Shown: piece by piece, positions 51,211-59,512 of the stretch
Position numbering within the stretch: position 1 is the stretch's first letter
How the letters are laid out: each line of letters begins with the position of its first letter
The notes under the pieces: generated by a model
Told to the model about the DNA's origin: nothing
Database searches by the model: none
Seen by the model: only the letters and a program-made list of their open reading frames with translations
Program-made: the position numbers and the translations under genes
From: Thalassotalea hakodatensis
Lineage (GTDB): Bacteria; Pseudomonadota; Gammaproteobacteria; Enterobacterales; Alteromonadaceae
Direction: 5' to 3'
DNA: 64,000 bases
NCBI RefSeq assembly: GCF_030295995.1
Contig: NZ_AP027365.1
Location: 1,054,001-1,118,000, forward strand

Positions 51211-51420
51211 ATGACATCAAAAATTAAAGTAAATCTTGATTATCTATTACTTGTCAGGGGTATGAGCCTAACAGAGCTTTCTGAGGCTATTGACATATCT
51301 ATCGCCAATTTATCTATTTTAAAACGAGGTAAAGCAAAAGCGATTAGGTTTTCAACGTTGATAAAGCTGTGTGATGCATTGGCTTGTCAGCCAGGTGATC
51401 TGCTTGAAATAAGGGAATAG
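51211..51420 (+). CDS. Small XRE/Cro-type helix-turn-helix regulator (YozG-like)
   Basis: 69 residues that are almost only a Cro-type DNA-binding domain: VNLDYLLLVRGMSLTELSEA, IDISIANLSILKRGKAKAIR, FSTLIKLCDALACQPGDLLE. The ending (CDALxCQPGDLL) is the usual one for YozG-like regulators. There is no ligand domain. No strong ribosome-binding site is visible; this could be a weakly expressed or leaderless-type start. Confidence 0.88.
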   Translation: MTSKIKVNLDYLLLVRGMSLTELSEAIDISIANLSILKRGKAKAIRFSTLIKLCDALACQPGDLLEIRE

Positions 51421-51478
51421 GTTTTAAAAAGTTGTAGAGCGGCTATAATTAATGGCCCCTTAATCTTTTGAGAATATT

Positions 51479-52144
51479 ATGCGTGATTTTTTTATTGTAT
51501 TCATTTTTATGACTTTATATTGTCAAGCAGCTTTCGCAGAAGAGGACTCTCTCCCTCCTTTAAACCCTAAATATGTTGGCGTTCATGGCATGGTGTTGGT
51601 GTCACAAGGCTCACGTGTTTTTGCGTCTCATTTGCCGTTGTATCAAAAACCACATGATATGCAGATCCTCTATAAAATTGAAACGAAACAGGTTTCGTTT
51701 TTAAACCTGGTTCGCGATGCTGAATTAGTGACTATTAAGCCAGAACCATTTAACTTACAAAGGTTGGAAAGGGGAGAGGAACTAACAGTACTTGCTGATG
51801 TGTATTTGGGCCATTTTGAACGAGGCGGTAGTTTAGTTTATGAAAATCACCCTATTGTGTTTGCAAAAAAGTTATACGCAAGAAAACTAGAAAATCTAGC
51901 TGAATCAGGGTTATGGAAAGAGTATGATTCGGTGACTCTGCGTAAAAATGAAAGAATTTATATTCATAAAATACAACAGCCTCCAAGTTTTGACCATTTG
52001 ATTTTTGTTGACTTATCAGGCGCATGTGCGCAAAAATTTAAAACGTCAACGCAGATACCTACATCAGGCGAATTAACTTATAAGTTTATTAACTGCGGTA
52101 CAATGAAGCCTTTGTACTATGAAACAAAAGATTTTGAAAATTAA
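51479..52144 (+). CDS. Exported protein of unknown function
   Basis: 221 residues with a Sec-type signal peptide (MRDFFIVFIFMTLYCQAAFA, cleavage after about residue 20). The mature part starts EEDSLPPLNPKYVGVHGMVL and continues with GSRVFASHLPLYQKPHDMQI, then alternating strand-like segments. There are two Cys near the C-terminus (GACAQKF and INCGTM) that could form a disulfide. No catalytic motif or domain that I recognise; likely periplasmic. A TATAAT at 51444-51449 may be its -10 box. GAGAA precedes the ATG. Confidence 0.75.
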   Translation: MRDFFIVFIFMTLYCQAAFAEEDSLPPLNPKYVGVHGMVLVSQGSRVFASHLPLYQKPHDMQILYKIETKQVSFLNLVRDAELVTIKPEPFNLQRLERGEELTVLADVYLGHFERGGSLVYENHPIVFAKKLYARKLENLAESGLWKEYDSVTLRKNERIYIHKIQQPPSFDHLIFVDLSGACAQKFKTSTQIPTSGELTYKFINCGTMKPLYYETKDFEN

Positions 52145-52149
52145 GACAA

Positions 52150-52620
52150 TTAATCGTCTTCAAAGCTCGGCAAAACACCACTACGACTGTGTTCAAACAC
52201 TAACGAAGTTTCGACTGTTTGCACTTCTTCACGGGAGGTTACGGCATTAAAAACAAACTTTCGTAAGTGCTCACTATCTTTAACTGACATATGAATAAAG
52301 TAGTCGTAACTTCCTCCCATATGATAAAGGCTAACAATTTCTGGTAGTTTTAATAAGTCATCGCGCAATTTGTTTACAATCTGCTCTGAATAGGGCTGTA
52401 AACGAATTGCTGCAATTGCTTCGATATTACCACCGATATTTTTGAAATTGATATCAACATAAGCACCTTTTATGATGTTATGATTTTTCATCCGTTTTAC
52501 ACGTTCTAAGCAGGTAGATGGAGCAATCCCTATTTGAGCGGCAAGTTCTTTATTAGTGATGTCGGCATCTTTGTACAGGAGGGTTAAAATGTTAAGATCA
52601 ATATCGTCTAACTTCTTCAT
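52150..52620 (-). CDS. Lrp/AsnC-family transcriptional regulator
   Basis: 156 residues. The N-terminal HTH is LDDIDLNILTLLYKDADITN followed by KELAAQIGIAPSTCLERVKR. The C-terminal RAM/ligand domain contains IAAIRLQPYSEQIVNKLRDD and VSLYHMGGSYDYFIHMSVKD. Typical length. It converges with the exported-protein gene (5-bp gap) and is divergent from nhaA. Its target and effector cannot be read from sequence; nhaA is one candidate by position only. Confidence 0.92.
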   Translation of the reverse strand: MKKLDDIDLNILTLLYKDADITNKELAAQIGIAPSTCLERVKRMKNHNIIKGAYVDINFKNIGGNIEAIAAIRLQPYSEQIVNKLRDDLLKLPEIVSLYHMGGSYDYFIHMSVKDSEHLRKFVFNAVTSREEVQTVETSLVFEHSRSGVLPSFEDD

Positions 52621-52850
52621 AATATTTCTTTTTTTGTCTCATTGCTAAGCCATATTACACTTATTTTTATCAGAAAAACTAGTGAAACTTCGTGAAAAAT
52701 AAAATTAATGTCGAATATTTTATATTTTTCCGAATTAATAACATGTGTTTTATGACTCTATTTTTTTATATATATCTGTGGCTGATTATATTGTCACACA
52801 GTTCATTTTGACATAATATGTCTGCGCAATTTTTTTAACCGTAGGATTGT

Positions 52851-54032
52851 ATGCCAATAAAAAATATACAAGATTTTCTTAAATTAGAAGCTGCTAGCGG
52901 ATTAATACTCATGGCAGCAGCAATTTTAGCGATGATGATCGCCAATTCACCGTTCTCGCCCTATTATGACTTATTACTCAATTTACCTGTAAAAGTAGCG
53001 GTAGGCAGCTTTGAAATTGCTAAGCCGTTATTACTTTGGATAAACGATGGCCTAATGGCGTTATTCTTTTTTCTCGTTGGTCTAGAGCTTAAACGGGAGT
53101 TTATAGAAGGTGATTTATCTAAACCAGGGCAAATTACACTGCCCGCGATTGGTGCCGTGGGTGGTATGCTGGTACCCGCACTTTGCTACGCCATAATCAA
53201 TATTGATAACCCCAAAGCGTTAGGTGGTTGGGCTATTCCAACGGCAACTGACATTGCTTTTGCATTAGGAATTTTAGCCATTATTGGTAGTAAAGTTCCT
53301 TTACAGTTAAAAGTATTTTTAACCTCGCTTGCTATTTTTGATGATTTAGGCGCTATTATTGTTATTGCATTGTTTTACACCGATCAATTGTCAATGACTT
53401 CGTTGGTGGTATCAGCAATCGTGTTAACTATTTTGTTTATCATTAATCGACGAGGTATTACAGATACATCACCCTACATATTCTTTGGTATTGTGCTTTG
53501 GGTTGCTGTTTTAAAATCAGGTGTTCATGCCACACTCGCCGGTGTTATTTTAGCGCTGTTTATCCCGATCAAAGGAAAAGAAGATGAGCCGTCACCATTA
53601 AAATCGTTAGAACACAATTTACATGCCATGGTGGCATTTATCATTTTACCTATTTTTGCCTTTGCTAATGCAGGGATTAGTTTTTCAGGTATAGGATTTT
53701 CTGACATTACATCGCCAGTGCCTTTAGGTATTATTGCTGGCCTTGTTATTGGTAAGCAGCTCGGTGTGTTTGGCTTTTGTTTTGTTGCCATAAAATTAGG
53801 GTTTGCCAAGCTCCCTGAAAACGTAAACTGGGGGCTGTTATATGGGGTAGCAATGCTTTGTGGCGTTGGCTTTACCATGAGCTTATTTATTGGCTCCTTA
53901 GCGTTTGAACAAACAGCCGGGAGTACGATATTCGAAGACCGTCTAGGAATTGTTGTTGGCTCATTAATTTCAGGAATATTGGGTTATTTATTGATCCGAT
54001 ATAAAGTTAACAAACCAGATTCGCAGCCCTAG
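52851..54032 (+). CDS. nhaA: Na+/H+ antiporter NhaA
   Basis: Inner-membrane antiporter that expels sodium in exchange for protons, fitting for a marine bacterium. 393 residues, about 12 helices. The cation-binding Asp pair is in SLAIFDDLGAIIVIALFYT near residue 163, and the TDIAFALGILAIIG helix lies just before it. GLELKREFIEGDLS near 76 and the C-terminal GVGFTMSLFIGSLAF match the family. Ends in a clear terminator. Confidence 0.96.
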   Translation: MPIKNIQDFLKLEAASGLILMAAAILAMMIANSPFSPYYDLLLNLPVKVAVGSFEIAKPLLLWINDGLMALFFFLVGLELKREFIEGDLSKPGQITLPAIGAVGGMLVPALCYAIINIDNPKALGGWAIPTATDIAFALGILAIIGSKVPLQLKVFLTSLAIFDDLGAIIVIALFYTDQLSMTSLVVSAIVLTILFIINRRGITDTSPYIFFGIVLWVAVLKSGVHATLAGVILALFIPIKGKEDEPSPLKSLEHNLHAMVAFIILPIFAFANAGISFSGIGFSDITSPVPLGIIAGLVIGKQLGVFGFCFVAIKLGFAKLPENVNWGLLYGVAMLCGVGFTMSLFIGSLAFEQTAGSTIFEDRLGIVVGSLISGILGYLLIRYKVNKPDSQP

Positions 54033-54041
54033 TTAAAACTG

Positions 54042-54070
54042 AAAATGGCGATATTAATTATCGCCATTTT
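54042..54070 (+). terminator. Terminator of nhaA
   Basis: AAAATGGCGAT (54042-54052) pairs with ATCGCCATTTT (54060-54070) around ATTAATT, 10 bp after the stop. Confidence 0.88.
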
Positions 54071-54108
54071 TCGATAGAATATCGCAAATTGTTCAGTTAG
54101 TCGGACAA

Positions 54109-54660
54109 ATGCAGCACAATTATCAAGATCTTATTAATTTATTCGAACAAACATTTTTTAACGACTACAACACTCGACTGGTAAAGGGTGATCATGAGCC
54201 GTTATACGCACCTGCCACTAATGTTGTGAATTTTCATCGCATCATTTTTGCTCATGGTTATTTTACTAGCGCGTTACATGAAATAGCGCATTGGTGTATT
54301 GCAGGAGCGCATAGAAGAACGTTAGAAGATTATGGGTATTGGTATCATCCTGATGGGCGATCACCAGCGCAACAAAAGCACTTTGAACAAGTAGAAGTTA
54401 AACCTCAGGCGATTGAGTGGGCGTTTTGTGTCGTCGCTGGTATTCCGTTTCATGTATCTGCAGACAATTTACAGGGTGAAGACGTTGATAGCATCGCTTT
54501 TCGTTATGCAGTTTATCAACAAGTTAGACATTATATTTCGGTTGGGTTCCCACAGAGAGCCCAGCAGTTTATAACTGCACTTGCCGTCTTTTATCAAAGC
54601 CGATTGCCGTTAACTGACGAGCAGTTTTTGTTAGATCAAGAGTTATATGCCGATGTTTAA
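54109..54660 (+). CDS. epmC: Elongation factor P hydroxylase EpmC
   Basis: Hydroxylates the beta-lysyl-lysine modification of EF-P, the last step of the EpmA/EpmB/EpmC pathway. 183 residues. Markers: LYAPATNVVNFHRIIFAHGY near residue 27 and SALHEIAHWCIAGAHRR near 54 with the HExxH-like metal-binding HEIAH, then DYGYWYHPDGRSP. Followed by an overlapping kinase-like gene, yfcL and convergent mnmC, the same neighbourhood as E. coli epmC-yfcL-mnmC. Confidence 0.93.
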   Translation: MQHNYQDLINLFEQTFFNDYNTRLVKGDHEPLYAPATNVVNFHRIIFAHGYFTSALHEIAHWCIAGAHRRTLEDYGYWYHPDGRSPAQQKHFEQVEVKPQAIEWAFCVVAGIPFHVSADNLQGEDVDSIAFRYAVYQQVRHYISVGFPQRAQQFITALAVFYQSRLPLTDEQFLLDQELYADV

Positions 54661-55777
54661 GTTAGGTTTTATTATTAATCCAATTGCGGGTATTGGTGGT
54701 AGTGTGGCCCTTAAAGGTAGTGACGGTGAAGGTATTGCTGAACAAGCCATTGCTTTAGGGGCTAAACCCATGGCCAATGCTCGTGCAAAACAAGCACTAA
54801 CCGTTTTATTACCCTATAAAAACGCGTTAACACTTTATACGGTTAACGGCGACATGGGAGAAACTTTAGCGAAAGAGCTTGGTTTTAATTACCAGGTTGT
54901 TTACCGTTCCACTACAACAAAAACATGCTTTAAAGATACTGAAAACGCTGTTGATAGCTTAATTTCTGCTGGTATCGATCTGTTGTTATTTGCTGGTGGT
55001 GATGGAACCGCCCGCAATATATCACATAGAGTTGGCGATAATTTTCCCGTACTTGGTATTCCAGCGGGCTGTAAAATTCATTCTGGTGTTTATGCGGTCA
55101 CTCCTACTGCTGCAGGTAGAATTGTTGAGTTAATGGTAACGCACCAACTTGTTACCTTAACAGAAGCTGATGTAATGGATATTGACGAATCTTTATTCCG
55201 TGAAGGTGTAGTAAAAGCTAAACGTTACGGAGAAATGCAAGTACCTGCTGAATTGCGTTATGTGCAAGCAACTAAGTCTGGTGGTAAAGAATTAGATGAG
55301 TTGGTTTTACAAGATATTGCTGCTGATATCATCGATAAAATGGATGATGCGCTTGTTGTTATTGGCTCTGGTTCAACGACGGCTTTTTTAATGGAAGAAT
55401 TAGGGCTCAAAAATACGTTACTTGGTGTCGATGTGGTTCATGAGCAAAGGCTATTAGCAAATGATGTGACAGAGCCACAATTATGGCAATTGTTACACCA
55501 ACACAAAGGAAGTATCAAACTTGTTATTACTTTGATTGGTGGGCAAGGTCACATTTTTGGTCGAGGAAACCAACAGTTAAGCCCCCGTATTATCAGAGAA
55601 ATAGGTAAAGAAAATATATTGATTATTGCTACAAAAGCTAAATTAACTGCGTTAGCTTCTCGGCCATTAATTGCTGATACCGGCGATAATACATTAGATG
55701 ATGAGTTATCAGGTTTTATGCCGGTGATCACAGGGTATAATGATCAAGTTTATTATCCCGTTTCTAGTCCACAATAA
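54647..55777 (+). CDS. ATP-NAD kinase family protein (AcoX-like)
   Basis: 376 residues. The N-terminus FKLGFIINPIAGIGGSVALK and the catalytic-type motif LLLFAGGDGTARNI (about 117-130) place it in the NAD-kinase/diacylglycerol-kinase fold, in the COG3199/AcoX-like branch. AGCKIHSGVYAVTPTAAG matches that branch. It is distinct from the canonical nadK at 45.5 kb. The substrate is not established. Two start codons (54647 and 54653) are possible. Overlaps epmC by 14 bp, so it is translationally coupled; this insertion between epmC and yfcL is typical of marine gammaproteobacteria rather than E. coli (inference). Confidence 0.82.
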   Translation: MPMFKLGFIINPIAGIGGSVALKGSDGEGIAEQAIALGAKPMANARAKQALTVLLPYKNALTLYTVNGDMGETLAKELGFNYQVVYRSTTTKTCFKDTENAVDSLISAGIDLLLFAGGDGTARNISHRVGDNFPVLGIPAGCKIHSGVYAVTPTAAGRIVELMVTHQLVTLTEADVMDIDESLFREGVVKAKRYGEMQVPAELRYVQATKSGGKELDELVLQDIAADIIDKMDDALVVIGSGSTTAFLMEELGLKNTLLGVDVVHEQRLLANDVTEPQLWQLLHQHKGSIKLVITLIGGQGHIFGRGNQQLSPRIIREIGKENILIIATKAKLTALASRPLIADTGDNTLDDELSGFMPVITGYNDQVYYPVSSPQ

Positions 55778-55789
55778 AAGAGAGTTTCA

Positions 55790-56068
55790 GTGAGTATCGT
55801 TCATTTATCAGATTTATATCATCATTTTGATCAACTAGCGGCACAAGATGTGAGTAGCGATGAGCTATTTGCATCAAGCTATATTCGAGGGTTTATTGCA
55901 CTATCAGCAGGTGAGTTTGGTGATGAGAATCAAGTAATATCAACGCCGTTAATTGAACACGTTAGTGAAAGTATGACAGCTGCAAGAACTGAACTTTCAC
56001 CGAGTGATCGTGAGGTTGTTAAATGTTACTGGCACCAATTAATTGAACAGTTAGCAGTTAAGGGGTAA
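55790..56068 (+). CDS. YfcL family protein
   Basis: 92-residue acidic protein, GTG start at 55790 preceded by AGAGAG. Markers: DQLAAQDVSSDELFASSYIR and GFIALSAGEFG. No enzymatic motif. Family function unknown; the location next to epmC and mnmC is conserved with E. coli yfcL. 13 bp separate it from mnmC on the other strand. Confidence 0.8.
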   Translation: MSIVHLSDLYHHFDQLAAQDVSSDELFASSYIRGFIALSAGEFGDENQVISTPLIEHVSESMTAARTELSPSDREVVKCYWHQLIEQLAVKG

Positions 56069-56081
56069 TGCTAACTGTCTT

Positions 56082-58064
56082 TTACAGCGCTACTTTCCGT
56101 TTGATAATGTCGCGAATGATAAAGCGATTGGTTGATACACTAAATACCATTTCATTATTGACAGGGTAAGGAGTACCGCAGATATCCGCGGTTAAAATTT
56201 CCGCCAAAAGCGGCGCTGAACAAATTCCTCTTGCACCTAACCCTGTTAATACGTAAAGGTTCTGCATGTATGGCGCTGGTGTTTGGTAACGCCAATTTTT
56301 ATCTTTTGACAGATGAGAATAGATCTCAGTGTGCTGTGAAACTTTTGCCATCGGCCCTGAAATTGGTAAGTGATCAGGAGTCATACAACGGACTCTGGCT
56401 TTACTATCAATAATATCTGAAGATTGCCACCCTAGTTGATTACCCATTGACTCTTTCAGCATTCTAAGGTTGTACTGATCGGCTTGATCTTCCGTAGTAG
56501 TATCAAATTTATCTTTTTCAAAGGTCGCGCCAATGCAATGTATGCCGTTACTTTCAGGGGTTAAATAGCCTTTATGGCAAATAACCGTAGATAAACTTTT
56601 GCTTTGCTTATTGGTGGTTAATGCCGTAATTTGACCTTTAACAGGTTGTAGAGGCAGCTGTGATATCGGCGCTATTTTAATGGTTTCTGCGCCAGCTGCC
56701 ATCACTAAATTGCTAGCCATTAATTGCCCCTTGTTGGTCTGCAACTGCCACTTTTTATTAATAAGCTGTTTTATCGCTTCAACAGTAACGTTATATTTTA
56801 CTTTTAATAAACCTGTAGGTTGCAATAAGTCTATAATCGCTGTTGTTAATTCATGAGGAGCTACCCAGCCAGCATCTGGAATATACAAGCCACCATCAGA
56901 TAAGGTTACCCCAGATAACTGGCTTGCTTCTTTAGCATCGACACTACGAATAAGTGAATTAGGCCAGATTGCAGAATCAGAAATGCCTTGTTGGCGTTTT
57001 TGTAATTTGTCGTTAAAAGAAAGCTCTAATAATCCACACCAATCATGAGAAAAACTAGCTCCCTGTGATATTAGCGCTTGATAAAATGAACGCGCATTTG
57101 CTAATGCGTGTTGATAAAATTGACTTAATTCATCAGCTTTTTGATGTATTAAAGGGTATAACGCGCCAATAGGGTTATTCGATGCTCCTTGTGCTAGTTG
57201 TTTATCTTTACAGTATAAGGTGACATGAATACCCTTATGCACCAATTTATAGGCAAGACATGCACTCGCGATACCGCCACCAACAATAGAAACATGCTGA
57301 GGCTTCGAACGAAGTGGTCTTAGTTGATAGCCCTTACCGAAACGAGCACTGTGTTGAAACTTACCGGTAAGAATTTCTTTTTTCTTACCACCGTAATTGA
57401 TTCGTTGCACGCGAAAACCATTGTTCGTTAAGCCTCTACGGACATTTCCAGCAACGGTAAAAGTAGCAACGCTTGCATTGGCAGTTGAAAGTCTACCGAG
57501 TTCTTTAAAGAGTTCTTCGCGCCACATATGTGGGTTCTTAGCCGGTGAAAAACCATCTAAGTACCACGCATCTATCATGCCTTTGTTTGAGCAGCTCAAT
57601 GACGCTAAACTCGCTGTAGCGTCGCCAATTAAGAGTGTTAATGTAACTTTTCCCTGACAAAATAACAGTTCTGTATTACCCGTGAGTGTTTCAGGGTATT
57701 GTGTAAGTAATTGTGTTGCGAATTGGCTTAAATGGGGTAAACAGGCTAACGACTTTTGTAATTGTGCCCCACTAAGAGGATATTTCTCTGTCGTGATAAA
57801 ATGTAATTCTGGTAATGTTTCTGTTGATTTAAGCTCATGGTATAGCCGTAGTGTGAGTAAAAAATTCAGGCCAGTACCAAACCCAGTTTCGGCAATTGTT
57901 AACCTTGATTGCGATGTTAACAGCTTCTCGCGTATTTGGTTACCTTCAATGAACACGCGTTGGCTTTGTAAATATCCTGACTCCGTATCAAAATAAATGT
58001 CATCAAATTTGTCGCTAAAAGGCGAGCCGTCTTCTTGAAAATGGATATGATTATTGTCAGTCAC
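56082..58064 (-). CDS. mnmC: Bifunctional tRNA mnm5s2U34 biosynthesis enzyme MnmC
   Basis: 660 residues with two domains. The N-terminal SAM methyltransferase (about 1-240) has TIAETGFGTGLNFLLTL near residue 55 and DAWYLDGFSPAKNPHMW near 164. The C-terminal FAD oxidoreductase has the dinucleotide motif VSIVGGGIASACLAYKLVHK near 258 and GARGICSAPLLAEIL near the end. Together they convert cmnm5- to nm5- and then mnm5-uridine at the tRNA wobble position. Full-length fusion as in E. coli. Divergent from fabB. Confidence 0.95.
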   Translation of the reverse strand: MTDNNHIHFQEDGSPFSDKFDDIYFDTESGYLQSQRVFIEGNQIREKLLTSQSRLTIAETGFGTGLNFLLTLRLYHELKSTETLPELHFITTEKYPLSGAQLQKSLACLPHLSQFATQLLTQYPETLTGNTELLFCQGKVTLTLLIGDATASLASLSCSNKGMIDAWYLDGFSPAKNPHMWREELFKELGRLSTANASVATFTVAGNVRRGLTNNGFRVQRINYGGKKKEILTGKFQHSARFGKGYQLRPLRSKPQHVSIVGGGIASACLAYKLVHKGIHVTLYCKDKQLAQGASNNPIGALYPLIHQKADELSQFYQHALANARSFYQALISQGASFSHDWCGLLELSFNDKLQKRQQGISDSAIWPNSLIRSVDAKEASQLSGVTLSDGGLYIPDAGWVAPHELTTAIIDLLQPTGLLKVKYNVTVEAIKQLINKKWQLQTNKGQLMASNLVMAAGAETIKIAPISQLPLQPVKGQITALTTNKQSKSLSTVICHKGYLTPESNGIHCIGATFEKDKFDTTTEDQADQYNLRMLKESMGNQLGWQSSDIIDSKARVRCMTPDHLPISGPMAKVSQHTEIYSHLSKDKNWRYQTPAPYMQNLYVLTGLGARGICSAPLLAEILTADICGTPYPVNNEMVFSVSTNRFIIRDIIKRKVAL

Positions 58065-58146
58065 GTTAATTTTTACTGTAATTTTATTGGCGTTCGCGGT
58101 ATATTTTACCTTTACTTTAGGGTGTTTGTCATGATGATAAAAAATC

Positions 58147-58177
58147 AGCGCACAAGTGTACGCTGGACAGACCAGTT
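58147..58177 (+). promoter_or_regulatory. Adjoining FabR-like and FadR-like sites in the fabB promoter
   Basis: AGCGCACAAGTGTACGCT (58147-58164) is an 18-bp palindrome with one mismatch, matching the known FabR site style AGCG.ACA..TGT.CGCT. It runs into CTGGACAGACCAGTT (58163-58177), which fits the FadR consensus CTGGTCnGACCAGTT except for one base. A -10 like TATCAT lies at 58195-58200, placing the FadR-like site around -37, where FadR activates fab genes in E. coli. Neither regulator gene is in the window. Confidence 0.7.
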
Positions 58178-58235
58178 TACGAACAAAAAGTCTGTATCAT
58201 ACGCCCGAATTTCCAAATTAAAGATGGTTAATTAA

Positions 58236-59447
58236 ATGAAACGAGTAGTGATCACCGGATTAGGTATCGTATCAAGTATTGGTAACAACGCAGAAGAAGT
58301 ATTAGCGTCGTTAAAAGAAGGTCGTTCAGGCATTACTAAAGCTGAAAGCTTTGCTGAAAACGGGTTGCGTAGCCAAGTTTGGGGTAACCCAACGCTAAAT
58401 CCAAAAGACCATATTGATCGCAAGGCCCTTAGATTTATGGGTGATGCTGCTGGTTTTGCTTATGTTGCAATGCAAGAAGCGATTGATGACGCCAAATTAA
58501 CTGACGAACAAGTTTCTAATTTCCGCACAGGTATTGTTGCTGGCTCTGGTGGCGCATCTTCTGCGAACGTTGTTGCCTCAACAGATACTCTTCGTAATAA
58601 AGGTGTTAAACGTGTTGGTCCTTATGCTGTACCGAAAACAATGTCTAGTACCTGTTCAGCATGTTTAGCGACACCTTTTAAAATTAAAGGTGTTAACTAT
58701 TCAATCAGTTCAGCTTGTGCAACAAGCGCGCATTGTATTGGCAATGCCGCTGAATTAATTCAACTAGGCAAACAAGATATTGTTTTTGCGGGTGGCGGTG
58801 AAGAAGTAGATTACACACTTGCAATGATGTTTGATGCGATGGGTGCATTATCAACTAAATATAATGATACACCTGAGAAAGCGTCTCGTACCTACGATGC
58901 TGACCGCGATGGATTTGTTATTTCAGGCGGCGGCGGAATGGTCGTTGTTGAGGAATTAGAACATGCATTGGCGCGTGGCGCACATATCTATGCTGAAATT
59001 GTCGGTTATGGTGCAACGTCTGATGGCTACGATATGGTAGCACCGAGTGGTGAAGGCGCAGTACGTTGTATGGAACAAGCAATGCAAGGTGTTGAAGGCA
59101 ACGTAGATTACTTAAATACTCATGGTACATCTACGCCGGTTGGCGATGTAAAAGAATTAGGTGCGATTAAAGAATTGTTTGGTGAAAAATCGCCAGCAAT
59201 TAGTGCAACTAAAGCAATGACAGGGCATGCACTTGGTGCGGCGGGCGTTCATGAAGCTATTTATACGTTATTAATGATGGAACATAACTTTATTACACCA
59301 TCCATTAATGTAGAGAACTTAGACGAACAAGCTCAAGGGCTTGATATTGTCACTGAAACTCGTGAACAAGACGTTGATTTAGCGATGTCAAATAGCTTCG
59401 GCTTTGGCGGAACGAATGCAACTTTAGTGATGAAAAAATATAAATAA
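58236..59447 (+). CDS. fabB: Beta-ketoacyl-ACP synthase I (FabB)
   Basis: Condensing enzyme of fatty-acid synthesis, required with FabA for unsaturated fatty acids. 403 residues. The N-terminus is [17 protein letters not shown]. The active-site Cys lies in [18 protein letters not shown] near residue 163. The two catalytic His lie in [12 protein letters not shown] and [13 protein letters not shown]. The ending [14 protein letters not shown] is typical. The FabB rather than FabF assignment rests on the SACATSAHC pattern, overall length and the pdxB/mnmC neighbours. Confidence 0.95.
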   Translation: MKRVVITGLGIVSSIGNNAEEVLASLKEGRSGITKAESFAENGLRSQVWGNPTLNPKDHIDRKALRFMGDAAGFAYVAMQEAIDDAKLTDEQVSNFRTGIVAGSGGASSANVVASTDTLRNKGVKRVGPYAVPKTMSSTCSACLATPFKIKGVNYSISSACATSAHCIGNAAELIQLGKQDIVFAGGGEEVDYTLAMMFDAMGALSTKYNDTPEKASRTYDADRDGFVISGGGGMVVVEELEHALARGAHIYAEIVGYGATSDGYDMVAPSGEGAVRCMEQAMQGVEGNVDYLNTHGTSTPVGDVKELGAIKELFGEKSPAISATKAMTGHALGAAGVHEAIYTLLMMEHNFITPSINVENLDEQAQGLDIVTETREQDVDLAMSNSFGFGGTNATLVMKKYK

Positions 59448-59467
59448 GCGCTGCTAACGGTCAAATA

Positions 59468-59499
59468 AAAAAGCCGTTAACGTAAGTTAGCGGCTTTTT
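59468..59499 (+). terminator. Terminator of fabB
   Basis: AAAAAGCCGTTAAC (59468-59481) pairs with GTTAGCGGCTTTTT (59486-59499) around GTAA with one G-T pair. It ends 13 bp before the pdxB start. Confidence 0.92.
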
Positions 59500-59512
59500 C
59501 TTTTATAAAATT

